Assembly: GCA_030015575.1 (NCBI GenBank)
Contig: JASDDO010000018.1
Coordinates: 231,555,138 to 231,619,137 of the forward strand
Source of the DNA: Agapanthus africanus
Lineage: Eukaryota; Streptophyta; Magnoliopsida; Asparagales; Amaryllidaceae
Direction of reading: 5' to 3'
Length of the DNA stretch: 64,000 nucleotides
Position 1 is the first letter of the stretch, and each line of letters begins with the position of its first letter. Made by a program: the position numbers and the translations under genes. The notes beneath the pieces were generated by a model, which was not told the DNA's origin, ran no database searches, and saw only the letters and a list, made by a program, of their open reading frames with translations. This document shows, piece after piece, positions 46,087-57,203 of the stretch.

Positions 46087-48290
46087 TGTTAGTTATATGT
46101 ATGCCCTAGAGGCCATTACTATACATAGGATGTATATTGTAGTGGATGCTGGGACATATATAGGGAGGACTTTCTTGCTCGACATGATAGTATGCTATCT
46201 GGTCACTCTTTACCTTAACGTGTACTCATATTGTCTCTCTATTACATGTTGGTAAAGCCCTTAGGATGTGTACTTGACTACCTGGACTATGATGCGGATC
46301 GTACTAGTGGGGACATGGTAGTCCATAAGTACATCCTTGAAAGTCCCTAGTCGTGGGTGTATCGAGATGGGGCATCGATATACCAGAGTAGACTAGCGTG
46401 TACCTTCTCGACCCATACAGATGGGCGATGGATGATCCCATATCCATCGGTGTTTGACATCAGAGATCATATACGGGTGCTCAGTAGAGACTGGGTACAC
46501 TGGACGGACTCGCCGAGAACTCCCAGATGGTAATATACCTCACGTCAGATGGCAGTTCTCTGGTGACACTGGTACAGAGTAGTCTGTTGACCCGAGATCG
46601 TCATAGAGTCTTGTGTGGTTCCCACTGTGCTTTGATTTCCATCTTACCACGTCCAAGAGGGCATGCAAAACGGTGGTATTTGGGTACAGTCCCGAGTCAC
46701 ATGGAGGCAATGAGCGATAGGAGGGGATTCGTCTCTCCCGGTATAGGGAGTTGATGTTGCACTGTGTTCGATTGGCTATAACAGGAAGTCCCTGGCCAGG
46801 GCTGATCAGAGAATTGCTGGTAAGTGTTACCAGTAGTTTCTCGACCCGTTATGAGCCTCATATCGACACGACTTATCGAGCTATTGAGGTCTGACGTTTA
46901 CCACCCCTAGGCAAGATCTGCGACATATCAGACGATCAGACCGGACTGTACGGTAGTGTTACTGGTTGGATTCACTGGAGTGTGAGCGGGCTTGCTCGTC
47001 GATCTTCAGATCGCTCAATACCCGGGTGGCCGTTACGTTTAGCAGACCGCTTGCGGCTTGTGGGTGTTTGATATGATCATCATCTGCTGCCGGCGTATTG
47101 ACGAGTCTTTAGAGTCCTACACAGAGGTTTCCTGGCTCAAGCGAAACGAAATAGGAGCGCATATGAGATATGTGCGGGACCGAGAATAATGCGTGTATGT
47201 GATACCGTATTTCATTCTCGCGATCAATGTGTCGGATGGTTGTATGCGATATAACCTAGTTATCGATTCAAGCGTTGAATCGATAAGCCGATACATTGAA
47301 TACTAGTCGATTGTGTGCGACATGACCGGATCATTGAATCAAGTGTTGATTTAATGATTTAATGCATAATTATATATTTGATATATTACTTTGCATTAAC
47401 TAGTATCGGTTCACTTTAAATGGATTTTCTCGCTCGGATGTGCGCATTGTATATGTGATATACCTTTGCACTTGATTGTATCATGTTTGATGATACATAT
47501 TAACTTGGTTAAGTGTAAAGATTAAACCATTGTTAAGTTAATGATTAGGGTTTTGCTTTTTCTTTCTTGTTTATTTATTTATTTATTTTGCAAAGAAAAA
47601 GGGAAAATGGTTGCTAGTTTTGTTTTATCTTTGAAGCTTCATGAAGCTTTGACTAATGTGACCATTTTGTCTCATGCTTAACCCTAACCACTTCATTTAA
47701 CCTTAGTTTAGTCTCTACACTTGACCATGGTTATTATGATGATAAGTATTCTTTTTATTCTTCTTTTTGAATAACTAATCACAAGATTATCATCTTCTTC
47801 TTCTTCTTCTTCAAGAAGAGAAACTAGATTCCATCAATGGTGATTAATGAAAATGAGTGAGAAATCCAATTCTAAAGTGAACCCACTTCCTATTTCTTCA
47901 TCCTCTACCTCTTGCCAAGTAGTAGAGTGTGTTTCCTTCACAAGTTTTCATGACTTGGTGAAGGTGGAGCTTGATCTAGCGATGCCTCGACGTAGATCAT
48001 CTTCGTCATGTCGTCGATGACCTAGCCCGTCTTTTCTCCGATGAAGCCGACGCTAGAGCCCGGGGTTCGACTTGGACAGCGAGGTTACTTCATTGCGAAG
48101 CTATGGAGGTGGAGAACCGGATCTACAAAGGTTGTATATCCGTTCTTATAGTTTAGTTGTAAACTAGATTTCTTTTTCGCCTAGATTTCTAGCCAACGAT
48201 CCGTAGTCGGGTTTCTCGGCATCTAGATTTTTTGAAATTGGCATGGTTGATGCCTTGTGAGACCTCATTAGGGTGCCTAGGAACCCTACA
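46087..48290 (+). repeat. B1 3' LTR
   Basis: 2,204 bp, mate of 27600-29811, ending AACCCTACA before the GGTAT duplication. Confidence 0.93.
47633..47650 (+). promoter_or_regulatory. candidate heat-shock element in B1 3' LTR
   Basis: GAAGCTTCATGAAGCTTT, as in the 5' LTR. Confidence 0.45.
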
Positions 48291-48295
48291 GGTAT

Positions 48296-48761
48296 ATGGT
48301 CTACAACATATCGAGAAACTAATGATAACACTTATCAGTAACATCTCAGCAGCCCTGGCAAAGGACTTCCTCTTATAGCCAATCGTGCATAGCGCAACAT
48401 CAACCCCCAATACTGAGAGATACGAAACCCCTCCTATTGGTCATCGCCTCCATGTGCCTTGGGACTGTACCCAAAATCCACCTGTTTGCACGACTCAGTA
48501 GAGCCGTGGTAGCGTGGAGATTAAAGTACAGTGGGAGGACACACAAGACTCTACGACAATCTTGGGTCTACAGACTAACCTTTACCAGTGTCACCTGAGA
48601 ACTGCTATCCGACGTATAATATAATACCACATAAGAGTTCTCGGCGAGTCCGTTCAGTGTACCCAGTCTCACTGAGCACCCGTATACAATCTTTGGTGTC
48701 ACCACACCAGATAGATATGGGATCATCCATTGCCCATCATATGGAACAAGAATGGTATATG
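48296..48761 (-). repeat. C 3' LTR, piece 4
   Basis: The reverse complement matches A LTR from AGTTTCTCGATCTG back to the GGTCATATACGGGTGCTCAG region. ATATG at 48757-48761 is the left duplication of LARD2. Confidence 0.85.
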
Positions 48762-51165
48762 TGTAACATTTCAGAAAATATAAAATATTATTTTTGGAAT
48801 TTAATATTAAAATAATATTTTTCCCGAAAACTGGCCGATTTGCGAAATTGGGGCTTTCGAAAAAGGGTATAAATATATACCAATAATTATGAAATAAATA
48901 GAAATTAAAATGATTTATTCATTTAATAATATAATTTAAGGATTTGGCATTTTTAAAATTTATTATATGCAGTTTTGATAAAAACCCGATTAGTGCACTA
49001 CTAATCGCGATTAAGCCAAATCCGTATTTCTACAGTTTTTCGTGGCCAGTGGACCATGTCATGATTCATTTTGTTTACATGTTGTTTTCTTGTGTTGTTT
49101 TGGGTATTTGATGGTTTGGTTTTTAAAAGAAAAGAGTAAAAGGTGAAAAAAGGGCAAAAGGGTAATAATAGAGTGTGAGGGTTAGATTAAAAGAGAGAGT
49201 GAGAGAGAGAGGGGGCAGCAACCCCATGCCTTCCCATTTCCTTTCTTCTTATCTTCTTCATCTTCATCTCCTTCCACTTCACCCCTAAAGATCCACCCGA
49301 AAAACCTTGGCAAAACCCTATACCCCTTCACAAAAAAATGTTCACTTCTACACCCTCTTCGCAATGAACCAAGAAAATTGAGATTTTGACAACCTTGAGG
49401 AGCTAGGATTTTTCTTGGGTTGCCCAAGTGAGGTAATTTCATCACCCTTAGCATAGTATTTCATTCACTTTACCTTTCATGCAAGCTTAGAGGTTATATT
49501 GTGGTGTTTAGTGAACCTTGGGAAACCCTAGTAAACGGTTTGAGTGTTTGTTGAAATTGGTGATGTTGTGGCTGCTAACTAGACATGGGTGCTGTTTAAT
49601 AACCTGGACCAAAGCTTAGAAACCCCAAAACACGGATTTAGAAACCCCGACATCGGATAAATGTGTGATTTGTTAGGGTATTCTGAAATCTGGAGCAACC
49701 CGGGGACACTAGAAATGATTTTGCAATTACTAGGAGTTGTGCAAGCACCTAGGAAGCTACCACTGAGACCCGAGCCCCTAACTCTAACCCCAAGCCACAT
49801 ATTTATTCAATCTGGCCGCAATTTGCGGCCAGGGGTTCTGGGGTCCCTTTAGATGTAAATTAGGTCCTCCATATATGCAGAATTGAACAATTAGGCTTAG
49901 GGTAAAATCTGGGACCATTTCCATCAGCTGGTGCATTGTTTTACGACTTCGTTTTGACTTGATTTTGGTATTTGGTTTTATGTTTCCATCGTGTGGCGTT
50001 TGGACGTCCACGACCAGGGTTTTTGGTCGTGTTTTGCACGCAAAGCTATAGGTTTTGACCAATGAGCGAAACGTGTACCGTTTCGTTTTTCCGCCTTGAT
50101 TTTAATACGCATTACTATGGCTTATTATTGTAGGTACCTTCACGTGTATTCGGAGGCGATGGAGCATAGCGTCATCGATTTCGGCGAGCGAAGACCAGGT
50201 GAGTGGATCTATATCTACGGGGGAAGTCGGGTGGATGGCGTATAGCACCCTTGCAAAATTTTGATGGAAAACTGATTTATAGAATATGGTTAGGAAACCC
50301 AGATCAGGAAACTAGGGTTAGAATGAGATAGTTATGAAACCGTATTAGAAACTAGAGGATAGTTAGAAGTGATATGTTACTACTATCATAGGTTGACGTT
50401 TAGCGATATTGCCGTTTATGAAACCGTATTAGAAACCGTATTAGGACTAGATAGTCGAGGTAGATGCGTCATCCGAACCATAACTTTTTCTAAAATAAAG
50501 AGTCGTATGTATATTTTAAATATATACCTTGAGGGAGGTTACGGATTTCCAAATGATATCTTTTTCTTAAAAACACTGTAACCCCTATTTTCAAAACTAC
50601 GATTCATTTCTTCAGAAATTTTATTGTATGGCTCGGTTGTGTTTGTTAGATTAGATACTTCTACTCAGTAGAGATAGAATGTTTATGTAAATCCGATTTG
50701 ATGTGTGATATAAATGCGATAATAGAATATAAGACGGATATGATGATACGATGATAGGATGGTATACGGATGCGAGTCGATCGAGATGATTTATACGCTG
50801 CCGGTCCCCTGATAAGAGATTATTGCGGATGTGACCTGGGACATAGGCATATAGAGATATATATACATATATAGAATGTTGTGAATCATGGATGATAGGC
50901 CGTATGTGATATTAGGCCGTACCCTCATTTGTCTTATAGGATGATAGGATCCCTATTAGCTTAATGCCGCCGTACGATGATTTTCCGTGCGTGATGTGCT
51001 TGACTTGATGATTGATCCATACCCTTGACTAGAGGATGACGTACGATGGATTATATCGTACGTGACATTGTTAGGCTGGATGCCGATTGATAGATTCACC
51101 AACTCGATCAAGTTATATATGTATACCTTATAGCTCATAGCTGACGATTTACCTTATGATGGATT

Positions 51166-51546
51166 CATGTTGTTCATACACTTTGTATATCCATGTTGGT
51201 GCACATATACATTGATATATTCTTACTTGCGCACAAACATATCGTATATCCACATTGGTGAACATATAAATTGATATATTCATACTTGGGCTCATACACA
51301 TTGTATCTCCACATTGGTGCACATATTCATTGATATATTCAAAATTGCGCACATACACATTGTATATCCACATTGGTGCACATATACATTGATATATTCA
51401 TACTTGCGCGCATACACATTATATATCCACATTGGTGCACATATACATTGATATATTCATACTTGCGCATATATACATTTGTATATCCATATTGGTGCAT
51501 ACATACATTGGTACATCTATACTTACGTGTATACATATTGTACCTA
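51166..51546 (+). repeat. 59-bp minisatellite in LARD2 5' LTR
   Basis: About six units with GTATATCCACATTGGTGCAC, then ATATACATTGATATATTCAT, then ACTTGCGCACATACACATT. Some units are diverged. Confidence 0.85.
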
Positions 51547-52304
51547 TATAGATCACTGGTTTTATTGGGAGATTGGGAACCGCATGATATATTTTAAAAA
51601 CTGGAGTCATTTAAAAGAGTGGTTTTCCCTTAATATGTCATATCATTGTTCCAGGTTGCATGATATATTGATATGCTTACATTTCTGTTATATGTCGCAT
51701 ATATCATGCTTTACGCTTTTACGCATTGAGATATGCTGTTTTCCATGAGATTTATGGATTTGAGAACCGTGGCTATTTCAAAATAAAGCATGCATTGTTT
51801 TAAAAACCCGGTTTCTCTTGATATGATATTTCATTGCGTCTACCATGTGTTTTCTCGGTTCTGAGAGCGGCATGTGAAACCCGATTCGAGGAGCGGTAGG
51901 CACCTTCTGCGGGTACATGGTGGACCCGGTGAGGTACCCCGGGGCAAGAAGACTAGTATATGTTAGACGGTGAGCACGGCAGGGGAGCACTACCTACCGG
52001 TGATATTATTTAGACTCGGCGGTTATCCGGAGGATACCGACCGGAGTAGCGAGATGGATATGAGGGCCGACCAGGGTGTGCGGCGCCTGAGGGCTGATCT
52101 GAGGATGCGGCGCCTGAGATATATGAGGATTTACGTGTCGATGCTGGACACGGTTTTCATGATGTTTCGAGTGTCGATGCTGGACACTCAGGTTCCATGA
52201 TTTTGAGGTGTCGCGAGGGACACATGTTGATTTATATCCTCACATTTTCATGCATCTGCTTTTATGATATTTACATGCATGATGTTGTTATGTCAGTGGT
52301 TGAC

Positions 52305-52425
52305 ACGTGGACGAGATCCAAATGCATACACACATTGATTATATGGGTAGACAAGATCCACATGCATACATACATTGATTATATGGGTGGACGAGATCCA
52401 CATGCATACATGCATTGACTATTAC
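52305..52425 (+). repeat. 40-bp triplicate in LARD2 5' LTR
   Basis: Three units of GGACGAGATCCACATGCATA plus CATACATTGATTATATGG. Repeated at ~60755-60873 in the 3' LTR, with one unit slightly shortened. Confidence 0.8.
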
Positions 52426-53263
52426 TGTTGGATGTTATCCGCATGCATATAGACCTTGACTACCTTGTTGGCACGTATACAGACCCGGTCAACCTAGATA
52501 TCATAGTATTACCTTTATGATATAGTTGACCTAGGAGTCGTTGTTTATTCGATTTCTATCTGTTGATATTTTTCTACTCACGAGTTGGCAACTCACTCCC
52601 GTTGTGCCACAGTTCTTGCAGGTCGACCGTTTGGATCAGTAGCGGCTTCGCTGGCACACAGTTGCATTCGGATGTTTTGCATTGGTAGGTGGGACATTTG
52701 TATTGTACCCACTCTTGTATCTATATTTCATATTGTATCTTTTTATCTCCATCAATCAAAACTTGTAAATTGTATAAGTAATGAGACATAGTGGGATTGT
52801 GGTTGCGAGACTTAGAGCGAGGGGTTTTCCGCTATTTGTGATTTATATGTCTTGCTTTTTTTATCTATTTGTGGTGAACTTCGCCGTTGGGCGTCGTATA
52901 CTTATTTATACTGTATTGCGTGGTTGTGATCCGCCGTTTTGCGAAGAGCTAGCCCCACTTGGGGATGCCATTATTCTTATTATGTATTTGTGGTTCTGGA
53001 TCAAAATATACAAAGGAGGTGCTGCCAAAATTTTCAAAAGACGAAACATGTTTTCAAACTAGTAAATTTCACTTGCATCATTCATGTTTCTTTTCTATGC
53101 ATTAAGAATACTTGATTTCATATACCTTTATTTCAAAACCTCACCTCCTTTATTTTTATAAAAGGTTTAGATTTCTGGATTTCAGCTTACTTGAATTCCG
53201 TTACGCTTTTAGACGTTGCGTGATTCAAGTGCTGGTCACGAGCTAATATTTCGAGCCGTGACA

Positions 53264-53282
53264 AAGTTGGTATCAGAGCGCT
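53264..53282 (+). other. LARD2 primer-binding site
   Basis: AAGTTGGTATCAGAGCGCT: three spacer bases, then the initiator-tRNA-Met complement. Confidence 0.85.
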
Positions 53283-54363
53283 AGGTTTAGCATTGGTTCG
53301 AGTCTATGTTTGACTTTGCGGAGTCTAGGGCGGGTATGTATTTCGGAACCTAGGCTTGACCTTACGGAACTTAGATTTGAACGGGGGGGGGGGGGTATTA
53401 GACACGAACTTTCATTTCATAGGCTGACCCTGATTGATGGAGCAGGTGGCTTGAGTAGGGTGACGTACCATACGAATGTTCCGCGGCATATTTACGATAC
53501 GATACTCCTCTTAAGAAACCTTAGGATGTACATATTTTTGAGATCAGTGATTCTCTTCGTATCCATGATTATACATCCATTTCAGATCCTTGATTCTATT
53601 CGTTTTCATGATCATACTTTCATTGATGTTATTCCTTCTTATGATCATGTCTCCATTCTGGATCTATCGTTTCCTCTCATGCCGTTGATATGCTTTTTTC
53701 GATACTCGATTGAGGTTCCTGTCACCATGGTTTGAGCGCATTTTGAGTTGCTCCCAGTGTTGCGGTCATGGCGAGCTCGTCTGGTACGAGGGCTGACCAT
53801 TGTGTTTTCTGGTGACATGGGAACGTCTCGAGTTAGTATTTATGTTGTGAGCTCTTGTGGAGGCGAGTGCTTGGTTTTACACCGGATGATCGGGCCATTG
53901 TTAGAGCTGCCCGTTGCGATAGGACTGTTGATGTACAGCATACCTCAGAGATTTTGATGTCGCCTACCGTGCAGACAGGTGACCTAACTGTTGCTGAGAT
54001 GATGGTATGTCGCTTCTAGAGCTTACGAGCTATGATCGCCGGAGCTTCCAGGCAGAAATGCGACAGATGATAGCTAGTCTACCCCGAATTGAGAGACGAA
54101 GGTGATTCGTCAGATTGATACGCCGACGTAGGCCCGGTTGAGTTGAAGATTTCCAACATGGAGAGTCTTACTCAGATCTAGAGCAGACCGATCCAGAGAC
54201 GACCGCCGATGTATTGCCTTTCCTGGAGGATTGAGGTATTATTTAGCATGCGGGCGAAGAATATTCACATGTTGTATAGGCGAAGCTCAAAGGTTCGAAC
54301 GAGTGTCAAAAACCCATTTTTCCCAAGTTTAAAGTGTTCGGAGGAACATGCAGGTAATTCTGT

Positions 54364-54486
54364 GGACCTTCTAGAAGAATGAAACCCTAACTCGACATGA
54401 TGACCATGGAACCGCTTTGAACCTTAGGGTTTGCGGCAGTTTAACGGTGCCATCATTGAGGCTTGGGTTTGCCCTTCAATGGCTGG
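54364..54486 (+). other. ~125-nt conserved leader block, LARD2 copy
   Basis: Aligns with the copia leader block: GGACC(T/C)TCTAGAAG, CCTAACTCGA, GAACCTTAGGGTTT, GAGGC, GCCCTTC, GGCTGG. The outer stem here is CCGC/GCGG (54412-54415 with 54433-54436) instead of GCCC/GGGC. Looser similarity extends on both sides, from about 54320 to 54610. Confidence 0.7.
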
Positions 54487-55439
54487 TCCAGAGGTGCTGT
54501 GGTATGTACCGGATATTTTTAGACCGCGCTCAGGTGTTGAGCCTTCGGAAAATTTTAGGACCTTGATGACTCGATCGAAAGGTTTGATGCCGCCCGGATA
54601 CTATGTGATAAGAGATCAGCAAGCCGACCAGCTTCGGATAGATGACCTCGCCCAGATGCATTGTGAGTTGATCGAGAGCGGGCGAGTATAGAGTATTCCT
54701 TCGATGGTTGGGGCGAGTTCCTGAGGACGTGTTTGGCCAGATATCTTCTACAGAGTGATGAAGCTACAGAGTACGCGATTTAGAGTCCGTGCGAGAGACT
54801 TTGGATTGACCGTAGCCGATAACAGTTGCAGTGCGTAGATAGCATAGTGTGTCGTCATAGTGGACGATGATACAGACGAGTGGAACCAGAGGTTCGTGCG
54901 AGACGCTGAGGAGCTGTTATTACTCCCCGTCGAGATCGGAGAGCTGATATGCTTACAGAGGCATTGGGATACGGCCAGTTTTCGAAGGAATGTGTGCGGA
55001 ACACGCAGATATCCAGAAAACGAGAAAAGATTATGTAGGAACACCAGCCTCCATACAGTTCGGCATAGGTAAGATCGGAAGAGACCCTGAGCAGGATTCC
55101 TTCCAGGACACTGCTGCAATGAGATTTGCACCCAGGATCAGATGTGTCACGTGCATTCAGAGAGCCAGAGGACGACGCTAGTGACGTGCTGCCTTACGAG
55201 TGGTCGTGATGATTGACCGAGAGATGACCAGAGAAGTGCCAGAACGGAATCGTCCCCGTTAGCATACCTGACAGGGCCGATGAGCCGATGGATTGCGGGA
55301 TTGGTAATCCACAGAGAAGATAAGGACCCAGAGACAGAGGACGCCAGGCCGTGAGCGGGAGGCGAGCGGATGTTCTTGCCCTTCCAGTTTTAGGTGCACC
55401 GATTTATTTTTCGACATTGATGGAGGTGTACCTCAATGT

Positions 55440-56570
55440 CCTTTGTTGCGATATGCGTTGTGATATGAGTATCACTCTTATATCACTTGGATTTGAGTTT
55501 TGATGACGAGTTTCCTGATATTGATTTCGTGCACCATGGCTACACCTACTGAGTATTTACATTTTGCGCATAGCTATCGCACCTGATATGTATTTTATAT
55601 ACACCGTTATGTTGATTTGCGATTTGTGCATATCTATTATACTTGAGATTTGGTTTTGTGCCTTAGCTGCATATGTTTATGATTTCATGGATTTCATACG
55701 GTGATTTGATTTTGTGCGTGTGGTACGCACTCGATTTGATTTTTGCACTCGGTATTGCTTATATGTGCTTGCAGTGCATTGATTTGTATTTTGTGCACGC
55801 AGCTGCACACGTTTACGATTTTATACACCTTGGTGTACGCGTTGTTGCTTTTATGTGTTTGAGTTATTTATTGTATTTCGTGCAATTGCTGCACCAGATT
55901 CGTATTTTGCACATTAGTTGCACTAGATTTGCATTTCTTGCATTTGTTGCACCGGATGGGTATTTATGAGTTTGTCGCACTGAATTTATACTTCGTACCA
56001 TGGTTGCACCCGATTTATATCCTTGAGCATTCGTTTTATCAGATTTGTATTTTCGTGCGCGTTGGCACTTACCGTTCGTTTTCGTGCATGCTACTGCACT
56101 ATATGCTTTTACGGACCTGACTCGTTTTGGTTGGATTTTTGCGCATATTAGGCGCTTGATTTTGGATTTTGTGCGCATCGGATGCACTTGAGTGAGATTT
56201 TACTCATGCATGTGGGATGCTTTTGATTTAGATTTCTTCCGTGCATATTGGATGGGATTTCATTCGTGCAGGACATATGCACTTGGGTTGGATTTTCACG
56301 CATATTGGGCGCATGATATAAGATGTGATTCTATGCACACCAGATGCATGGGATTAAGATTTTAGTGCACTTTAGATGCACTTGATATTGCTGTCGTGCA
56401 CACCAGGGGCACTGGACAGATGCTTTCGTGCACACCCGTTGCACTTAGTTTACTTTTCCCACTTTGGTAGCACTTGTATTTGGACTTGATTTCCATGCGC
56501 ACCAGACGCGTGTGATTATTGGACACGCCTTTTGAGACTGATTTTGCTTTTGAGCACTTTGTTTTCATGT
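55440..56570 (+). repeat. degenerate GTGCA/TGCAC repeat array in LARD2
   Basis: Dozens of irregular 30-40-bp units of the form ATTT(T/G)GTGCA then a few bases then TGCAC(T/C)(T/A)GATTT. Most units contain a short inverted GTGCA/TGCAC pair. Confidence 0.65.
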
Positions 56571-57190
56571 GGGGCACTATATTGTGTAGTAGCCAAACAT
56601 GACTGATCTGAGGACAGTACCTGAGTACTCTGCATGCATTAATAGATTACCAAAAGGGTTTTCAAGAGGAGCTATAGTCTCGCTATTTCCTACGTGTCCG
56701 CGAGCGACACGAACGTTTTTAAAGGAAAATCTTTTGGGATAGTTTGAAAACGACGGAACGTGTATTTAGTAAAACATATATGGATATATATAATTATTTT
56801 AAAATGAGCGTCCGTCAGTTATGCCGTAGGTTACGCATTCCCGCGGCGATTTAGAAAAGATTTTGCATGTATTTTATTCAAATTTTGGAGCTTTCCAAAA
56901 GTGCGTACCATACACTTATTATAGTATTTGACTAGTGTATATTGGATTTCAGTAGTGGATTTCGAAATCTGCATCTCTATTGTAACTCCGAGGATATGCG
57001 TGCAAATCCGATGGTTTGCGTGATGCGTGACGGAATTGATTTTGAGTTTTGTACGCGTTTTCATGCGCACTTGGCGCGTTGTGTTATTTCTGCGTTTGCC
57101 ATGATTTCGGAGCCCCGTTGTTTTCAGCCGATTATTGAAATGTTTTCGATTTTGGGGGTTTAAATTTAAATTTGGGGACCGAATTTATTT

Positions 57191-57203
57191 AAGGAGGGAA
57201 GAA
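57191..57203 (+). other. LARD2 polypurine tract
   Basis: AAGGAGGGAAGAA directly before the 3' LTR. Confidence 0.85.

Larger units (their letters stand above)
27600..48290 (+). mobile_element. B1: non-autonomous Ty1/copia element (10,296 bp net) containing B2
   Basis: Exact GGTAT duplications lie at 27595-27599 and 48291-48295. LTRs are 2,212 and 2,204 bp, start TGTTAGTTATATG and end AACCCTACA. The leader and a badly broken gag-pol lie between. The element is split at 32068/42464 by B2. The two B1 LTRs share subfamily differences (for example the run of TTTA at 29085-29100 and 47572-47588) that B2 LTRs lack, confirming the pairing. Confidence 0.92.
48762..53263 (+). repeat. LARD2 5' LTR, 4,502 bp
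   Basis: Mate of 57204-61713. Holds a 59-bp minisatellite (51166-51546) and a 40-bp triplicate (52305-52425). Confidence 0.92.
53283..57190 (+). other. LARD2 interior, non-coding
   Basis: No retroelement enzyme motif in any frame. It contains a 13-G run (53383-53395), a stretch at 53348-53528 whose translation resembles L1 minus strand 4797-4979 (RLTL-DG-LSRVTY, VPRH-YDT), the ~125-nt block (54364-54486), a W-x-x-RFVRD-like stretch (54878-54980), and the GTGCA array (55440-56570). Confidence 0.7.

Noticed and set aside
27600..48290. Segmental duplication as the explanation of the two B units
   Set aside because: The exact duplications GGTAT and GAAAG and the nested LTR subfamilies fit insertion of one element into another.
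51373..51597. Repetitive plus and minus frames in the 59-bp arrays of the LARD LTRs
   Set aside because: They simply translate a tandem repeat, differ in length between the two LTRs and lack any start or codon signal.
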